Positions 50,351-58,711 of a stretch of DNA of 64,000 nt are shown piece by piece. How positions within the stretch are numbered: the stretch's first letter is position 1; every line of letters begins with the position of its first letter. Source of the stretch: CAVYXA01 sp963846775. Its GTDB lineage: Bacteria > Verrucomicrobiota > Verrucomicrobiia > Chthoniobacterales > UBA10450. Under the pieces are notes generated by a model. It was not told where the DNA came from and did not search any database. It saw only the letters and a list, made by a program, of their open reading frames with translations. The stretch lies in the NCBI GenBank assembly GCA_963846775.1, contig CAWJXB010000006.1, forward strand, positions 682,001 to 746,000. Direction: 5' to 3'. The position numbers were made by a program, and so were the translations under genes.

Positions 50351-52180
50351 ATGCCGACTCTGGCTATCGCGCCCAGTCCTACAGCGCAACCGCCGTCGAT
50401 TAACGGGTTTCCCGTGCCAAGGGCGGTGACGCTCGTCTTCTTTGCAGCGCTTTGGTTGCTGCTCTGCCGCCATCTCAGCGGTGAATGGTCGGTCAACGAG
50501 CAATACAACTACGGATGGTTCGTTCCCTTTTTCGCTATCCTGCTTTTCTGGCTGCGCTGGGAAGACAAAGCGACGCTACAAATCAGAGGTCAGAGATCAG
50601 AGATCAGAAGTCAGAGTAAGAAATTCGAAATTACAGCAATCAGTTTCGCTGTTTTTGCGCTTCTTCTGCTTCTGCCGCTGCGGCTGTTCGAGATTGGAAA
50701 TCCCGATTGGCGCCCACTGGGCTGGCTGCATGCGGCCGTGGCCGTCACCATCACGCTCTTATATATATGGTATGCGGCAGGCCATTCCTGGCTCCGGCAT
50801 TTCGCTTTTCCGGTTGCGTTTATCTTCGTGGCCGTGCCATGGGTTACACCAATCGAGGCACCGGTAATCCAGGGTCTGATGCACGGTATTGCTGCAGTCC
50901 TGTCCGAAACGCTAAATCTCTTCGGTATCCCCACGCGATTGGAGGGAAGCTTGATCCGGGTTGGCAATGGTTTGGTGGGGGTGAACGAAGCCTGTAGCGG
51001 CGTGCGCTCATTACAGACCTCCCTCATGATCGGGCTGCTCTTTGGTGAAGTTAAGAGACTATCGATCTGGCAGCGCGCGGCCCTAGTGATCGGCGCGGTC
51101 GCAATTGCGATCGCGGCGAATTTTTGCCGCGCGTTCTTTCTCGTCTGGATCGCCGCCACAAAAAGCATTTCGGCCACCGAACGCTGGCATGATTTTGCCG
51201 GATACTCGATCGTCGCACTCGTATTTGTTGGTTCGCTTCTTCTGGCAGGGCTGTTGGGACGCGAAAATCAGAAATCAGACATAACAGGTAAAGCCTCAAA
51301 AACTTTTCATTCGTCACTCGCCTGCGACTCCGTAGCGCAGCGGAGGCGGGCCATTCGCCTGCCGCGCCGTAGCCTGGCGAAGGCGGGTCATCCGTCATTT
51401 CTCGCCGCGGCTGGACTCGGCTGGCTCATCTTGGTGGAGTTGGCCGCCACGTCATGGTACCGCTTGCACGAGCGCAATCTGATTGAGACTGAGCGCTGGA
51501 GTGTCCGCTGGCCGGCGAGCGCGCCCGGTTTCCACCTTCTGAAACTCGATGAGCAAGTTCGCAGCACATTACGTTTTGATTACGGGGAAGCCGCCTCATG
51601 GGATTATCGAGCAAACACCTCGACGATAGTTAGTCCCTCTGGAGTCGCAGCCTTCCCGCGCGCTACTTGGTTTGTTTATTTTTTTCGTTGGGAACCCGGC
51701 CGAAATAGCGCGCTACTTGCCAATCTCCACCGGCCCGATGTTTGTTTACCGGCGATTGGCTGGAAACAGGTGGCTGACGACGGGGTCCGACAATATCCGA
51801 CCGGTAGTCGCCGCGGCGACCTTTCTCTCCCATTTCGTCATTTCGAGTTCCTTGTTGGAACCAAAGAACAGCCGGCGCCGCAGGCCGCCCACGCCTTCTA
51901 TTGTTTGTGGGAAGATCGCACATCCGGCACAGCCACGGCTTCACCATCCCAACTGCGACCCAGCATGACTACTTTTCCTTCAAGCTGGACACGTGGGGAA
52001 CGCGTCCGAACCGTCCTCGAAGGGCGCCGTCATTTGGGTCAGCAGGTCATGGAAGTAGTCCTTGCCACCCATGGCTTGATCGATTCGAAGGAAGCTCAAG
52101 CCGATTTCACTGCGCTCCTTCCTAAATTAATCGTCCCGAGGCCCGCCCGTAAAAGCAGCGACGAGCATCTCTTTCGCTAA
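50351..52180 (+). CDS. Exosortase fused to an EpsI-like domain
   Basis: 609 residues. The N-terminal exosortase (residues 20-310) has about eight transmembrane helices and the conserved catalytic trio: Cys215 in NEACSGVRSL, Arg260 in ANFCRAFFL and His280 in ERWHDFAGY. From ~340 to the end a soluble periplasmic EpsI-like domain follows (WFVYFFRWEPGRNSALLANL, then RPDVCLPAIGW). It recognises PEP-CTERM proteins and cleaves and transfers them. Two stretches look like repeat DNA translated in frame: RGQRSEIRSQSKK (residues 79-91) and a basic segment around 335 (RAIRLPRRSLAKAGHPS). They sit at a loop and at the domain junction. Confidence 0.9.
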   Translation: MPTLAIAPSPTAQPPSINGFPVPRAVTLVFFAALWLLLCRHLSGEWSVNEQYNYGWFVPFFAILLFWLRWEDKATLQIRGQRSEIRSQSKKFEITAISFAVFALLLLLPLRLFEIGNPDWRPLGWLHAAVAVTITLLYIWYAAGHSWLRHFAFPVAFIFVAVPWVTPIEAPVIQGLMHGIAAVLSETLNLFGIPTRLEGSLIRVGNGLVGVNEACSGVRSLQTSLMIGLLFGEVKRLSIWQRAALVIGAVAIAIAANFCRAFFLVWIAATKSISATERWHDFAGYSIVALVFVGSLLLAGLLGRENQKSDITGKASKTFHSSLACDSVAQRRRAIRLPRRSLAKAGHPSFLAAAGLGWLILVELAATSWYRLHERNLIETERWSVRWPASAPGFHLLKLDEQVRSTLRFDYGEAASWDYRANTSTIVSPSGVAAFPRATWFVYFFRWEPGRNSALLANLHRPDVCLPAIGWKQVADDGVRQYPTGSRRGDLSLPFRHFEFLVGTKEQPAPQAAHAFYCLWEDRTSGTATASPSQLRPSMTTFPSSWTRGERVRTVLEGRRHLGQQVMEVVLATHGLIDSKEAQADFTALLPKLIVPRPARKSSDEHLFR

Positions 52181-54106
52181 ATGATCCGCGCTGACGACAT
52201 GTTGCTGACCACCGAGGAATTGCGCGTGCGCGGACGCAAACAGCGCAACTTGATAGCGATCGTTGTCGTTCTCGTCCTTGCGGTTGACGCAACCTTCTTT
52301 GGCGCCCGGCCAGCGGCGCATTCTATCAAGGCCTGGCAGGCCAGGCGTCATGCGCACCGGGCATTCACCTACATTCAAAACGAGCAGTGGAATGACGCGC
52401 AAAGGGAAGCGAGTGCAGCCTATCAACTAGTGCCCACTGAGCCGGAGGCGCTCCGCGCCGTCGCGCGTTTTCTGTCCCGCATCCATCACCCCGAAGCGCT
52501 CGACTTCTGGAAACAGCTCGAGGAGCGACAATCGCTCACGCGCGACGATCGGCGCGACGAAATCGCCGTCGCTCTCTCGGCCGAGGATCTTTCGGTGGCG
52601 CAGTCTGCCCTAAAAGACCTGCTGGCGCGCAAGGACTCGCCTTTGTCAGCGACCGACTGGCTTCTCGCCGCGCAAGTCGCGCGGCAGAATAGTGAAACCG
52701 CTGAGGCGAGAACCTTCGCGAAAAAAATTCTGGACGATGTGCACGCGGATGAACGCGACCAATTTCAAGCGGCGATGCTTATGCTCGCTCTCAGTTCGAC
52801 CGAGAATGCGGAGGCTGAATCTGTTGAGGCAGGCTGGGCGCGCTTAAGAAAGTTGGCCGAAGGAAAAACCAAAACGGCGCTCGCCGCGCTGGTGATACTC
52901 GCGCAGCGCGCCCTCTCGGATACGCCATCAACTATTAACCATCAACCACCCGTCGCGCCGAAGTTTGGCGAAGGCGGATCGACCATTACCGGCCTTATTC
53001 GCGCACTCGAAACGCATCCGCTCGCAAAAACCTCGCACAAACTTCTTGCCCTCGATTTGCAGATCCACGCCGATCCGACGCTGGGCAAAGTTTTGATCTC
53101 GCGCGCGATCGCCGATTGGAAAAACGGCGATACAGCTTCACTGGTGGCACTGGCGACGTGGTTGGATGGCAAAGGCGAATATCAACGCCAGCTCGACAGC
53201 ATCCCGCTCGAACGCGCGCTTCAGTCGCACGATTTGTTCCTACTGCATCTCGATGCTCTCGGAGCGCTCGATCGCTGGAGCGAGATCAAAGAGTTGCTCG
53301 AGAGCGAGCATTTCCCGCTCGATGAGGTAGCGCAGTTCATGTACCTGGCCCGTTGCAGCGAACGGCTTGGCGAAAAGACTGCATCGGCCAATAACTGGCA
53401 GCGAGCGCTCGAAGCAACGCAAGGAGATTCGGCCAAACTGCTGGCGCTCGCCGAGTATGCAGAGAAAAACGACGCCAACGAGATTGCAACAGTTGCTTAC
53501 GGTTCCGCCACGAACGCATCTCCCAAACTGCGCGCGGCGTGGCAAGGTCAGCTGCGCCTCGCCCAACGAAGCGGCGAGACAAAGAAAATTCACGATGTCC
53601 TCGCCGAAATGCTGAGGATCTGGCCCAACGACACCGCGATCCAGAGCGACGAAGCTTACACACGGCTGTTGCTGCTCGGCAGCAACCAAGACGCGAAGGA
53701 TGAAGGAAGAAGGATGAGGGATGAGGGTCAGAAGACAGAGGACAGAAAAGAAAACGCCGAACTCCGAAAGCTTTCGCGAGCAGACAGCTCAACGCTCAAC
53801 GCTCAACTCTCAACCCTCAACGAAATTGAGCAGCTCGCCGAAGGATTGGTGGAGCAAAACCCGCATAGCCTGCCGCACCGCACCTTGCTGGCCCTGACGC
53901 GGCTGCGCGAGAACCGGCCCGCAGAAGCGCTCGGCGCTTACACCGACATCCAAGTCACGCCAAACGCACTGACTCCGTCCGCGCTCGCGGTCCACGCTGC
54001 TACCCTGGCGGCGAACGGTCGCACCGATGATGCGAAAACCGAAGCCGCGCAAATTAAGACGGACAGCCTTCTGCCAGAAGAAAAAGCGCTGATTCAAAAT
54101 CTCTAG
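52181..54106 (+). CDS. Membrane-anchored TPR protein of the exosortase locus
   Basis: 641 residues. One N-terminal transmembrane helix (NLIAIVVVLVLAVDATFFGA), then helical TPR-like repeats to the end (AHRAFTYIQNEQWNDAQREA, LRAVARFLSRIHHPEALDFW and further). The start directly abuts the exosortase stop, so they are one transcript. Comparable TPR proteins occur beside exosortases and may help assemble the EPS or present substrates. Two insertion-like in-frame stretches exist: residues ~248-268 (TPSTINHQPPVAPKFGEGGS) and ~508-546, rich in Asp/Glu/Arg/Lys and Ser/Thr/Leu, encoded by GGATGAGG and CTCAACG tandem repeats. Confidence 0.75.
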   Translation: MIRADDMLLTTEELRVRGRKQRNLIAIVVVLVLAVDATFFGARPAAHSIKAWQARRHAHRAFTYIQNEQWNDAQREASAAYQLVPTEPEALRAVARFLSRIHHPEALDFWKQLEERQSLTRDDRRDEIAVALSAEDLSVAQSALKDLLARKDSPLSATDWLLAAQVARQNSETAEARTFAKKILDDVHADERDQFQAAMLMLALSSTENAEAESVEAGWARLRKLAEGKTKTALAALVILAQRALSDTPSTINHQPPVAPKFGEGGSTITGLIRALETHPLAKTSHKLLALDLQIHADPTLGKVLISRAIADWKNGDTASLVALATWLDGKGEYQRQLDSIPLERALQSHDLFLLHLDALGALDRWSEIKELLESEHFPLDEVAQFMYLARCSERLGEKTASANNWQRALEATQGDSAKLLALAEYAEKNDANEIATVAYGSATNASPKLRAAWQGQLRLAQRSGETKKIHDVLAEMLRIWPNDTAIQSDEAYTRLLLLGSNQDAKDEGRRMRDEGQKTEDRKENAELRKLSRADSSTLNAQLSTLNEIEQLAEGLVEQNPHSLPHRTLLALTRLRENRPAEALGAYTDIQVTPNALTPSALAVHAATLAANGRTDDAKTEAAQIKTDSLLPEEKALIQNL

Positions 54107-54117
54107 CGGGAGTTCGA

Positions 54118-54547
54118 GTAAGTGAGGCCCTCAGCCTACCCTCTCCCAGTGGGAGAGGCGGACTCCGAAAGCTTTCGGAGCCGGTGCGTGAAAAGTCCTG
54201 AATTAGAAGCCATCTAGCCATCTCATAAATGTGCACGCACTGCAGCCACGGCGCTGTGCGCCGTTCTGGGACGCGGCGCTCTGAGCCATGTATGACGCCC
54301 CACAGGGGCGTGGCTACAACATTTATGAGATGGTTCTTAGGACATTACCAAATTTCTTGTAGCGGCGCCTCGATGTTATCAAAATGCAGACTGTAGCCGC
54401 CTCGCTCTGTCGAGGCGCGTGCGCCGGCGACCGAGCGCCGTGGCTACAAGGCTTCGGGTTTTTCAACCCTGCGGGATCCGCAGTTGAAAGAGTGCTGCCG
54501 AAACGGTTGGGCCACTGCGATCTTTGCCCCGAAAGCTTTCGGGGCCA
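54118..54547. repeat. Cluster of palindromic repeats behind the TPR gene
   Basis: No gene is credible in this 430-base stretch. It contains in order: CCCTCTCCCAGTGGGAGAGG; CTCCGAAAGCTTTCGGAG; CATCTCATAAATGT...ACATTTATGAGATG arms around GCCACGGCGCTG and GGGGCGTGGCTAC; TGTAGCGGCGCCTCGATG; TGTAGCCGCCTCGCTCTG with GCCGTGGCTACA; and CCCCGAAAGCTTTCGGGG. It is an accumulation site for several repeat families of the window. Confidence 0.6.
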
Positions 54548-56272
54548 CTACACCTGCAAGAGCAGAGAGGACAGCCGTCGTCGCTGGTGATAAGCAAGCG
54601 CGACAAGTGCGAGAAAGCCGGCAAGGTAGGTGGCTGGTTCGGGCACGGCAACGACATTCAGATCAATATGTCCCGCTCCGTCCCAACTGAAAGTACCTAT
54701 CCAGCCGGCATTCGTGATGGTCCAGCTGCCTTCGCCTCCGGGATCAGATCCCAAGCCAGTGATAATGTTGTCATAGGCTCCAGGCTGGGCCCCGAGATTG
54801 ATAAAGTTGAAGGCCTGACCGGTACTAAAAGCCCACGTGCCGCCAGTGCGCGCGAGCGTTGAATGTGCCCCTGACGCTCCCAACGCGAGTTGGATAATCG
54901 AGCCTGAACTCAAAGTAAGGCTGTTCGCCAGTGTGAGTGTTCCGCTGGCCGCACTGCCCGTTCCACCAAGTAGAATGGCGCCATTTCCGACCGTGACTGT
55001 GCCACCGCCACTGATCGTGCCGGTGCCTCCTAAAGTTGTGCCGCTGTTGTTTACCGAATAATTGCCAGCGCCCGAGTTGCTGCCATTTACCAGCACGGTC
55101 CCTGAGTTGACTGTCGTGGCACCAGCATAGGTGTTCGTGCCGCTGAGCGTCAATGTGCCAGTGCCGCTGTATGTTAGGCCACTCGTTGCTTTGCCTCCGC
55201 TAGCAATTGCACCGGTAATGGTGACGTTACCGGTGCCGTTAATGGTGTCGATCTGGCTGGCATTGTTCAAGGTATACCCGCCGAGAACTAGCGTGTTCCC
55301 CGCCCCATTTACAGTGGTCGTTTGCGCTGCATTCAGAGTGTTGCTCATGACGCCGCCAAACGTGAGCGTGCTGTTTGTGCCGTTGAGCGTGATGGTGTAG
55401 CTGCCGCCGTTGCTGACCTTGCCCCCGCCAAAATCCAGGTTTTGAGTCCCGCCGTAGGTGAAATTCCCGCCAAACGTGACGGCGTTGTCTGTCGCGAGGG
55501 TGATCGAGCCGCCGGTTGTGTTGTCGATGGTGCCGCCATTGATCGTGAAAGTCCCAGTTCCAATCGCAGAAGTGGCACTTTTACCACCGACGCCGGCGTT
55601 ATTGATATTTAACGTGCCGGCGTTCAACGTAGTGCCGCCGCTGTACAAATTCGCCCCGCTCAGTGTCAACGCACCAGTACCCGCTTTTGTCATGGAGCCC
55701 AGGTCACTTACTATCCCGGAAATTGTTGTATTTCCGCTGCCGTCAACGGTGAGAGCTTTTCCGCCGGCCTTGCCACCGCCGGTATCCACATTTCCGCTCA
55801 CGGTGAAAAGATTGCTCGAATTATTTCTCCACGTTTGAGCATTCCCAACCAGAAGCCCCGCGCTGATGGTGAGTGTGTACGCGCTTGTGTTGTCGATCAG
55901 GATGCCAAGGCCGGCTGTTCCGTTAATTGTGTTGCCGTTCAAGGTCAGCACGTTGGCGCCGCCGGAAATGGTCACGTTCTGCCCAACACCTGTGGTCATC
56001 CAAAGACCACCAACGGTCGCGTTTGCCGTCAGGTTCGGCTGGTTGCCAAATGTGCCGTTGAAAACCGCGTTATCAGTGTTTCCTGGAACACCGGTATCCC
56101 AGTTGCCGGTCGTTCCCCAGGTCCCGTTGGTGTTGCCGGTCCAGTGCCGGTCGGTTCCGAAGACCCGTTGCGACGCGAGAAATAGAAATACCAGTAAAAG
56201 CCATTCAAGCCGCACCCCTCCCAAGAGAAGAATATTCCCAGAGCGACAGGCAGGAGAAGAACGCCGATTCAT
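54548..56272 (-). CDS. Autotransporter-associated beta-strand repeat protein with PEP-CTERM signal
   Basis: 574 residues. Signal peptide (EWLLLVFLFLASQRVFGT), then 10-12 repeats of ~30-45 residues such as GALTLSGANLYSGGTTLNAG and GTLTLSGTNTYAGATTVNSG, the passenger-type right-handed beta-helix repeats of this family. The C-terminus is VVAVPEPATYLAGFLALVAL plus basic RRR, a full PEP-CTERM signal instead of an autotransporter barrel. It should be a secreted, beta-helical surface adhesin anchored by the exosortase encoded 2.4 kb away. It is convergent with the exosortase-TPR pair. The coding strand is Gly/Thr/Asn rich. Confidence 0.88.
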   Translation of the reverse strand: MNRRSSPACRSGNILLLGGVRLEWLLLVFLFLASQRVFGTDRHWTGNTNGTWGTTGNWDTGVPGNTDNAVFNGTFGNQPNLTANATVGGLWMTTGVGQNVTISGGANVLTLNGNTINGTAGLGILIDNTSAYTLTISAGLLVGNAQTWRNNSSNLFTVSGNVDTGGGKAGGKALTVDGSGNTTISGIVSDLGSMTKAGTGALTLSGANLYSGGTTLNAGTLNINNAGVGGKSATSAIGTGTFTINGGTIDNTTGGSITLATDNAVTFGGNFTYGGTQNLDFGGGKVSNGGSYTITLNGTNSTLTFGGVMSNTLNAAQTTTVNGAGNTLVLGGYTLNNASQIDTINGTGNVTITGAIASGGKATSGLTYSGTGTLTLSGTNTYAGATTVNSGTVLVNGSNSGAGNYSVNNSGTTLGGTGTISGGGTVTVGNGAILLGGTGSAASGTLTLANSLTLSSGSIIQLALGASGAHSTLARTGGTWAFSTGQAFNFINLGAQPGAYDNIITGLGSDPGGEGSWTITNAGWIGTFSWDGAGHIDLNVVAVPEPATYLAGFLALVALAYHQRRRLSSLLLQV

Positions 56273-56441
56273 CGCAATTCAGAGCAGCCATTCTCGTGCC
56301 ATAATTACCATATTTTCTGACTGTTACGGGCCGCCGCGGTGGGTAAAAGAGCTTCCCCCTTCTCACGCCGCCTCCCTACCGTTATTACGTCACATACTTG
56401 AGACGGATCTGTGACTTTTTGACTCTTATAATTCGCCGGAA
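56273..56441. other. Short gene-free stretch left of the chagasin remnant
   Basis: Holds the upstream region of the beta-strand repeat gene, with no clear promoter. The 20 bases after 56441 form the GGAGAGGGTAGGGTGAGGG repeat, a common REP-like sequence. Confidence 0.4.
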
Positions 56442-56612
56442 TTAAGGGAGAGGGTAGGGTGAGGGCTCTTTTTTTACTATCGCGAGTTGAATTTGGGACA
56501 GCGCCGGATTTTCGCTCAGCTTGATGACAATTTTCGAACTCAGTGGAACCTGAACGAAAGCGCCATTATCTTTCTCGCCGAAAACGAACTCGGCCGCTCC
56601 TCGTATCTGTTT
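56442..56612 (-). pseudogene. Truncated chagasin-like cysteine protease inhibitor (family I42)
   Basis: The minus-strand frame reads EKDNGAFVQVPLSSKIVIK followed by LSENPALSQ, which aligns with the first strand region of chagasin/I42 inhibitors (E-x-D-N-G-x-x-V-x-V-x-x-G-x-x-L-x-I-x-L-x-E-N-P-T-T-G-Y). After ENP the expected TTGY is missing and the frame runs into a GGAGAGGGTAGGG repeat and stops at TAA 56442-56444. The 5' side is interrupted by the palindromic element at 56609. The fragment lies downstream of a papain-family peptidase gene on the same strand, the enzyme class chagasin inhibits. Confidence 0.5.
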
Positions 56613-56867
56613 AGCGCCAAAGGCGCCCGTCCAAGTTAGCCTGGGGCAACGTCCCAGGGATACGCGAGCACAAAACGCCCAGCGCTGAATGCGCGATTCA
56701 AAGTTCGCGGCTCAATCCCAGATATACCGTTCATCGAACTCGATTCCATGGCGGCGCAACAATTCCCGGTATTCGTCGAACCGGCGCAGAAAGTGAATCG
56801 CGCTTTCAGCCCCGAAAGCTTTCGGGGTTGCCCCAGGCTGAGCATGAGTAGCGCCTTTGGCGCTAAA
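56609..56867. mobile_element. Nested-palindrome element carrying a transposase C-terminal relic
   Basis: Outer arms: TTTAGCGCCAAAGGCGC at 56609 and GCGCCTTTGGCGCTAAA ending 56867. Inner arms: GCCTGGGGCAAC at 56639-56650 and GTTGCCCCAGGC at 56828-56839. The centre encodes a RAYT-like C-terminal fragment on the minus strand and contains CCCCGAAAGCTTTCGGGG. It separates the papain-like gene from the truncated inhibitor and probably inserted there. Confidence 0.6.
56712..56815 (-). pseudogene. C-terminal fragment of a Y1-type transposase
   Basis: The minus-strand frame AESAIHFLRRFDEYRELLRR continues HGIEFDERYIWD and a TGA. This is the usual C-terminal end of a group of IS200/RAYT-like transposases. 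No start, HUH motif or catalytic tyrosine is left. It sits inside the nested palindrome 56609-56867. Confidence 0.45.
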
Positions 56868-56893
56868 TAGATCCTACTCCTCGATCCGGATTC

Positions 56894-57697
56894 TCAGCCT
56901 TCTTCCGAGGCACGGATGGTCCAAAAATCGTCGGCCAAGTCTCTGCTTCCCAGATAGTCGTACGGAATCGTGAAGTAGCCTTTCATGCCCCAGTCCGTTC
57001 CCCACGAGTTGCGAGCAATGAATCGTTTGGCTGAGTCATCATAGCCAGCGGCCATCACTGCGTGGCCGCCTATCGTCGCTTCCCTGGGCCCCGGCATGTT
57101 GAGCACGCCGGACTTTGCCACTGCCCGCGACTCGAAGGATTCGTAAACGGTAAAGCCAAACACGAAAGGAAACCCATCGGCCAGACAGGTTCGCATCTCG
57201 TCCACCAAATTGAGTCGATGATACGAACTGATCTGGTGTTTTCTCGCTGCGGCGTAGCATTGCTGAGTGGGCTTCTTTTTGAAGGAAACGATTCGGTAAG
57301 GCCACTGTTTTTCAGGACAAACACCCTGCTTGGCCAGAGACTTGATGCCGTCACGAAGAAAGGCGCCGCTGTCCTGATTAACGGTGCCTTCGATAACGCG
57401 CTCGTTATAATAGACAAACAACCGGCTCAGATCGGCGAAAGGCACATTGTCTTTCTTCTCGAGGAACTCGACCGCGCCTACCAAAGCGTTAGCCGTGCAA
57501 CTGCCCAGCGCCCCCTGATCTTCAACCGGGGAACATTTCGATCGGAAATCGACCTTTTTCGGAAGTTGCGCGAGCCTAGGAGCAATCGCCGCATAAAGGA
57601 AATCGCGCTGATCAGGAATATCCGGCAACCAGCCGTACCATTTTGGAGAACGCTTGGTAATTTTAGCCGGCATACTTGGTTTCTCGATGACCACCAA
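56894..57697 (-). CDS. Papain-family (C1A) cysteine peptidase
   Basis: 267 residues. The oxyanion-hole Gln61 and nucleophile Cys67 lie in VEDQGALGSCTANA, His212 in IGGHAVMAAGYD, and Asn230 in IARNSWGTDWG, so the triad is complete. The N-terminus SPKWYGWLPDIPDQRDFLYA resembles a short propeptide-like lead. No signal peptide is obvious, so it is cytosolic or exported by another route. A truncated chagasin-like inhibitor lies downstream on the same strand. The 109-residue gene upstream, on the same strand, ends 6 bases before its start. Confidence 0.85.
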   Translation of the reverse strand: MVVIEKPSMPAKITKRSPKWYGWLPDIPDQRDFLYAAIAPRLAQLPKKVDFRSKCSPVEDQGALGSCTANALVGAVEFLEKKDNVPFADLSRLFVYYNERVIEGTVNQDSGAFLRDGIKSLAKQGVCPEKQWPYRIVSFKKKPTQQCYAAARKHQISSYHRLNLVDEMRTCLADGFPFVFGFTVYESFESRAVAKSGVLNMPGPREATIGGHAVMAAGYDDSAKRFIARNSWGTDWGMKGYFTIPYDYLGSRDLADDFWTIRASEEG

Positions 57698-57702
57698 CTA
57701 AT

Positions 57703-58032
57703 CTACAAAATTGCTATCCCAATGGCTTTATTTATCGCCGTTGCCGCGACAGCCAGGGCCGCATTGATCGCGTCCTGCGCCGCCGCTTTAGCGGTGACTG
57801 CAACCGCGTTAAGTTGGGTCATCTCCGATTCCTTGATTTGATCGAAGGCAAACTTTACATCGCTGTCGTTAATCTTTCCGGTGCGACGATCTTGCTCTAA
57901 TTGCGCGACGCTTTCGGCAATAAGCTGGACACGAGCCTGAAGATAATTCTTGAGATCGCCAGCGTGACGTTTCGCGGCTTTCTCGCCGGCTTTGAGCATG
58001 TCGGCCAGAAGTCTTTCGAAATCAATCGACAT
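57703..58032 (-). CDS. Small helical protein of unknown function
   Basis: 109 residues: helical throughout, with NYLQARVQLIAESVAQLEQD as a likely coiled coil and an Ala-rich C-terminal helix (AKAAAQDAINAALAVAATAI) that could be amphipathic or insert into a membrane. No family recognised. It is located between the lipoprotein gene and the papain-like gene on the same strand with gaps of 12 and 5 bases, so the three form an operon. Confidence 0.65.
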   Translation of the reverse strand: MSIDFERLLADMLKAGEKAAKRHAGDLKNYLQARVQLIAESVAQLEQDRRTGKINDSDVKFAFDQIKESEMTQLNAVAVTAKAAAQDAINAALAVAATAINKAIGIAIL

Positions 58033-58044
58033 GGTTCAGCGCGG

Positions 58045-58524
58045 CTAGCTGCCGGATTTCTTTGAACCGATTGTGAAAGTTTCGCTTCGTCTCTTGGCGA
58101 TCTGGATTTGCTGAAGATCGAGCAGCGTTGCCCGCAAGCCCGTGGCAACGGAACTCCGCAATGGCCCTCCACGCTGGCGCAACGCTTCATAGCGTTTTTC
58201 CAATTGCGTGAGCGCATTGATCTCCTCTTCATTCTTGGCGTAAAGCGAAGAGCGCGCTTTTAAGGTGCGCACGGTGCCAACGGCATTGTCGAAAAACTGC
58301 TGCTTATTTTTTTCAGAAAGCTGGCCGGCTTCGGCCTCGAGGATAGCGGTCTCGGTTTTCACGGACAAATCGGTCAGCAAGCGATCGGTCGTTTCGTCGT
58401 AAGGCGCGACAAAAACTGCCGAGCACCCGGCAAGAAGGAAAACTCCTACCCACACCGTCGCTAGTCCGGCCAAGCGAAATTGAACAACCCGCCGATCGCG
58501 ATTCGTCATAGCGGGTCGCAGCAT
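58045..58524 (-). CDS. Predicted lipoprotein with coiled-coil region
   Basis: 159 residues. Hydrophobic signal with lipobox LLAGC (GVFFLLAGCS-like: VGVFLLAGCSAVF), then a mostly helical mature part (LSVKTETAILEAEAGQLSEK, INALTQLEKRYEALRQRGG). The start is at 58524, with an inner ATG at MTNRDRR. It resembles small outer-membrane-facing lipoproteins without a known partner. First gene of the lipoprotein, helical protein and papain-like operon. Confidence 0.65.
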   Translation of the reverse strand: MLRPAMTNRDRRVVQFRLAGLATVWVGVFLLAGCSAVFVAPYDETTDRLLTDLSVKTETAILEAEAGQLSEKNKQQFFDNAVGTVRTLKARSSLYAKNEEEINALTQLEKRYEALRQRGGPLRSSVATGLRATLLDLQQIQIAKRRSETFTIGSKKSGS

Positions 58525-58711
58525 GTCCGGGCCAGAATCAGGCTGTCAAGCTCTATCATGAGCAAATTATCCGTAACATTTAGCTGCTTCTCGCCCGGAG
58601 CTTTTTCGAAATTAACGAGCACCGCACAACGCCATGCCGAAACACTGGATGATCACCCTCGCGGCAGCTTCACGCGGGTCGATCGCGGCGTGCTGAAGAC
58701 AACCGGTCAGC

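Noticed and set aside
54837..56414. Several plus-strand frames opposite the beta-strand repeat gene (Val/Pro-rich)
   Set aside because: Gly/Thr-rich coding on the minus strand gives Val/Pro-rich shadows on the other; no independent evidence of translation.
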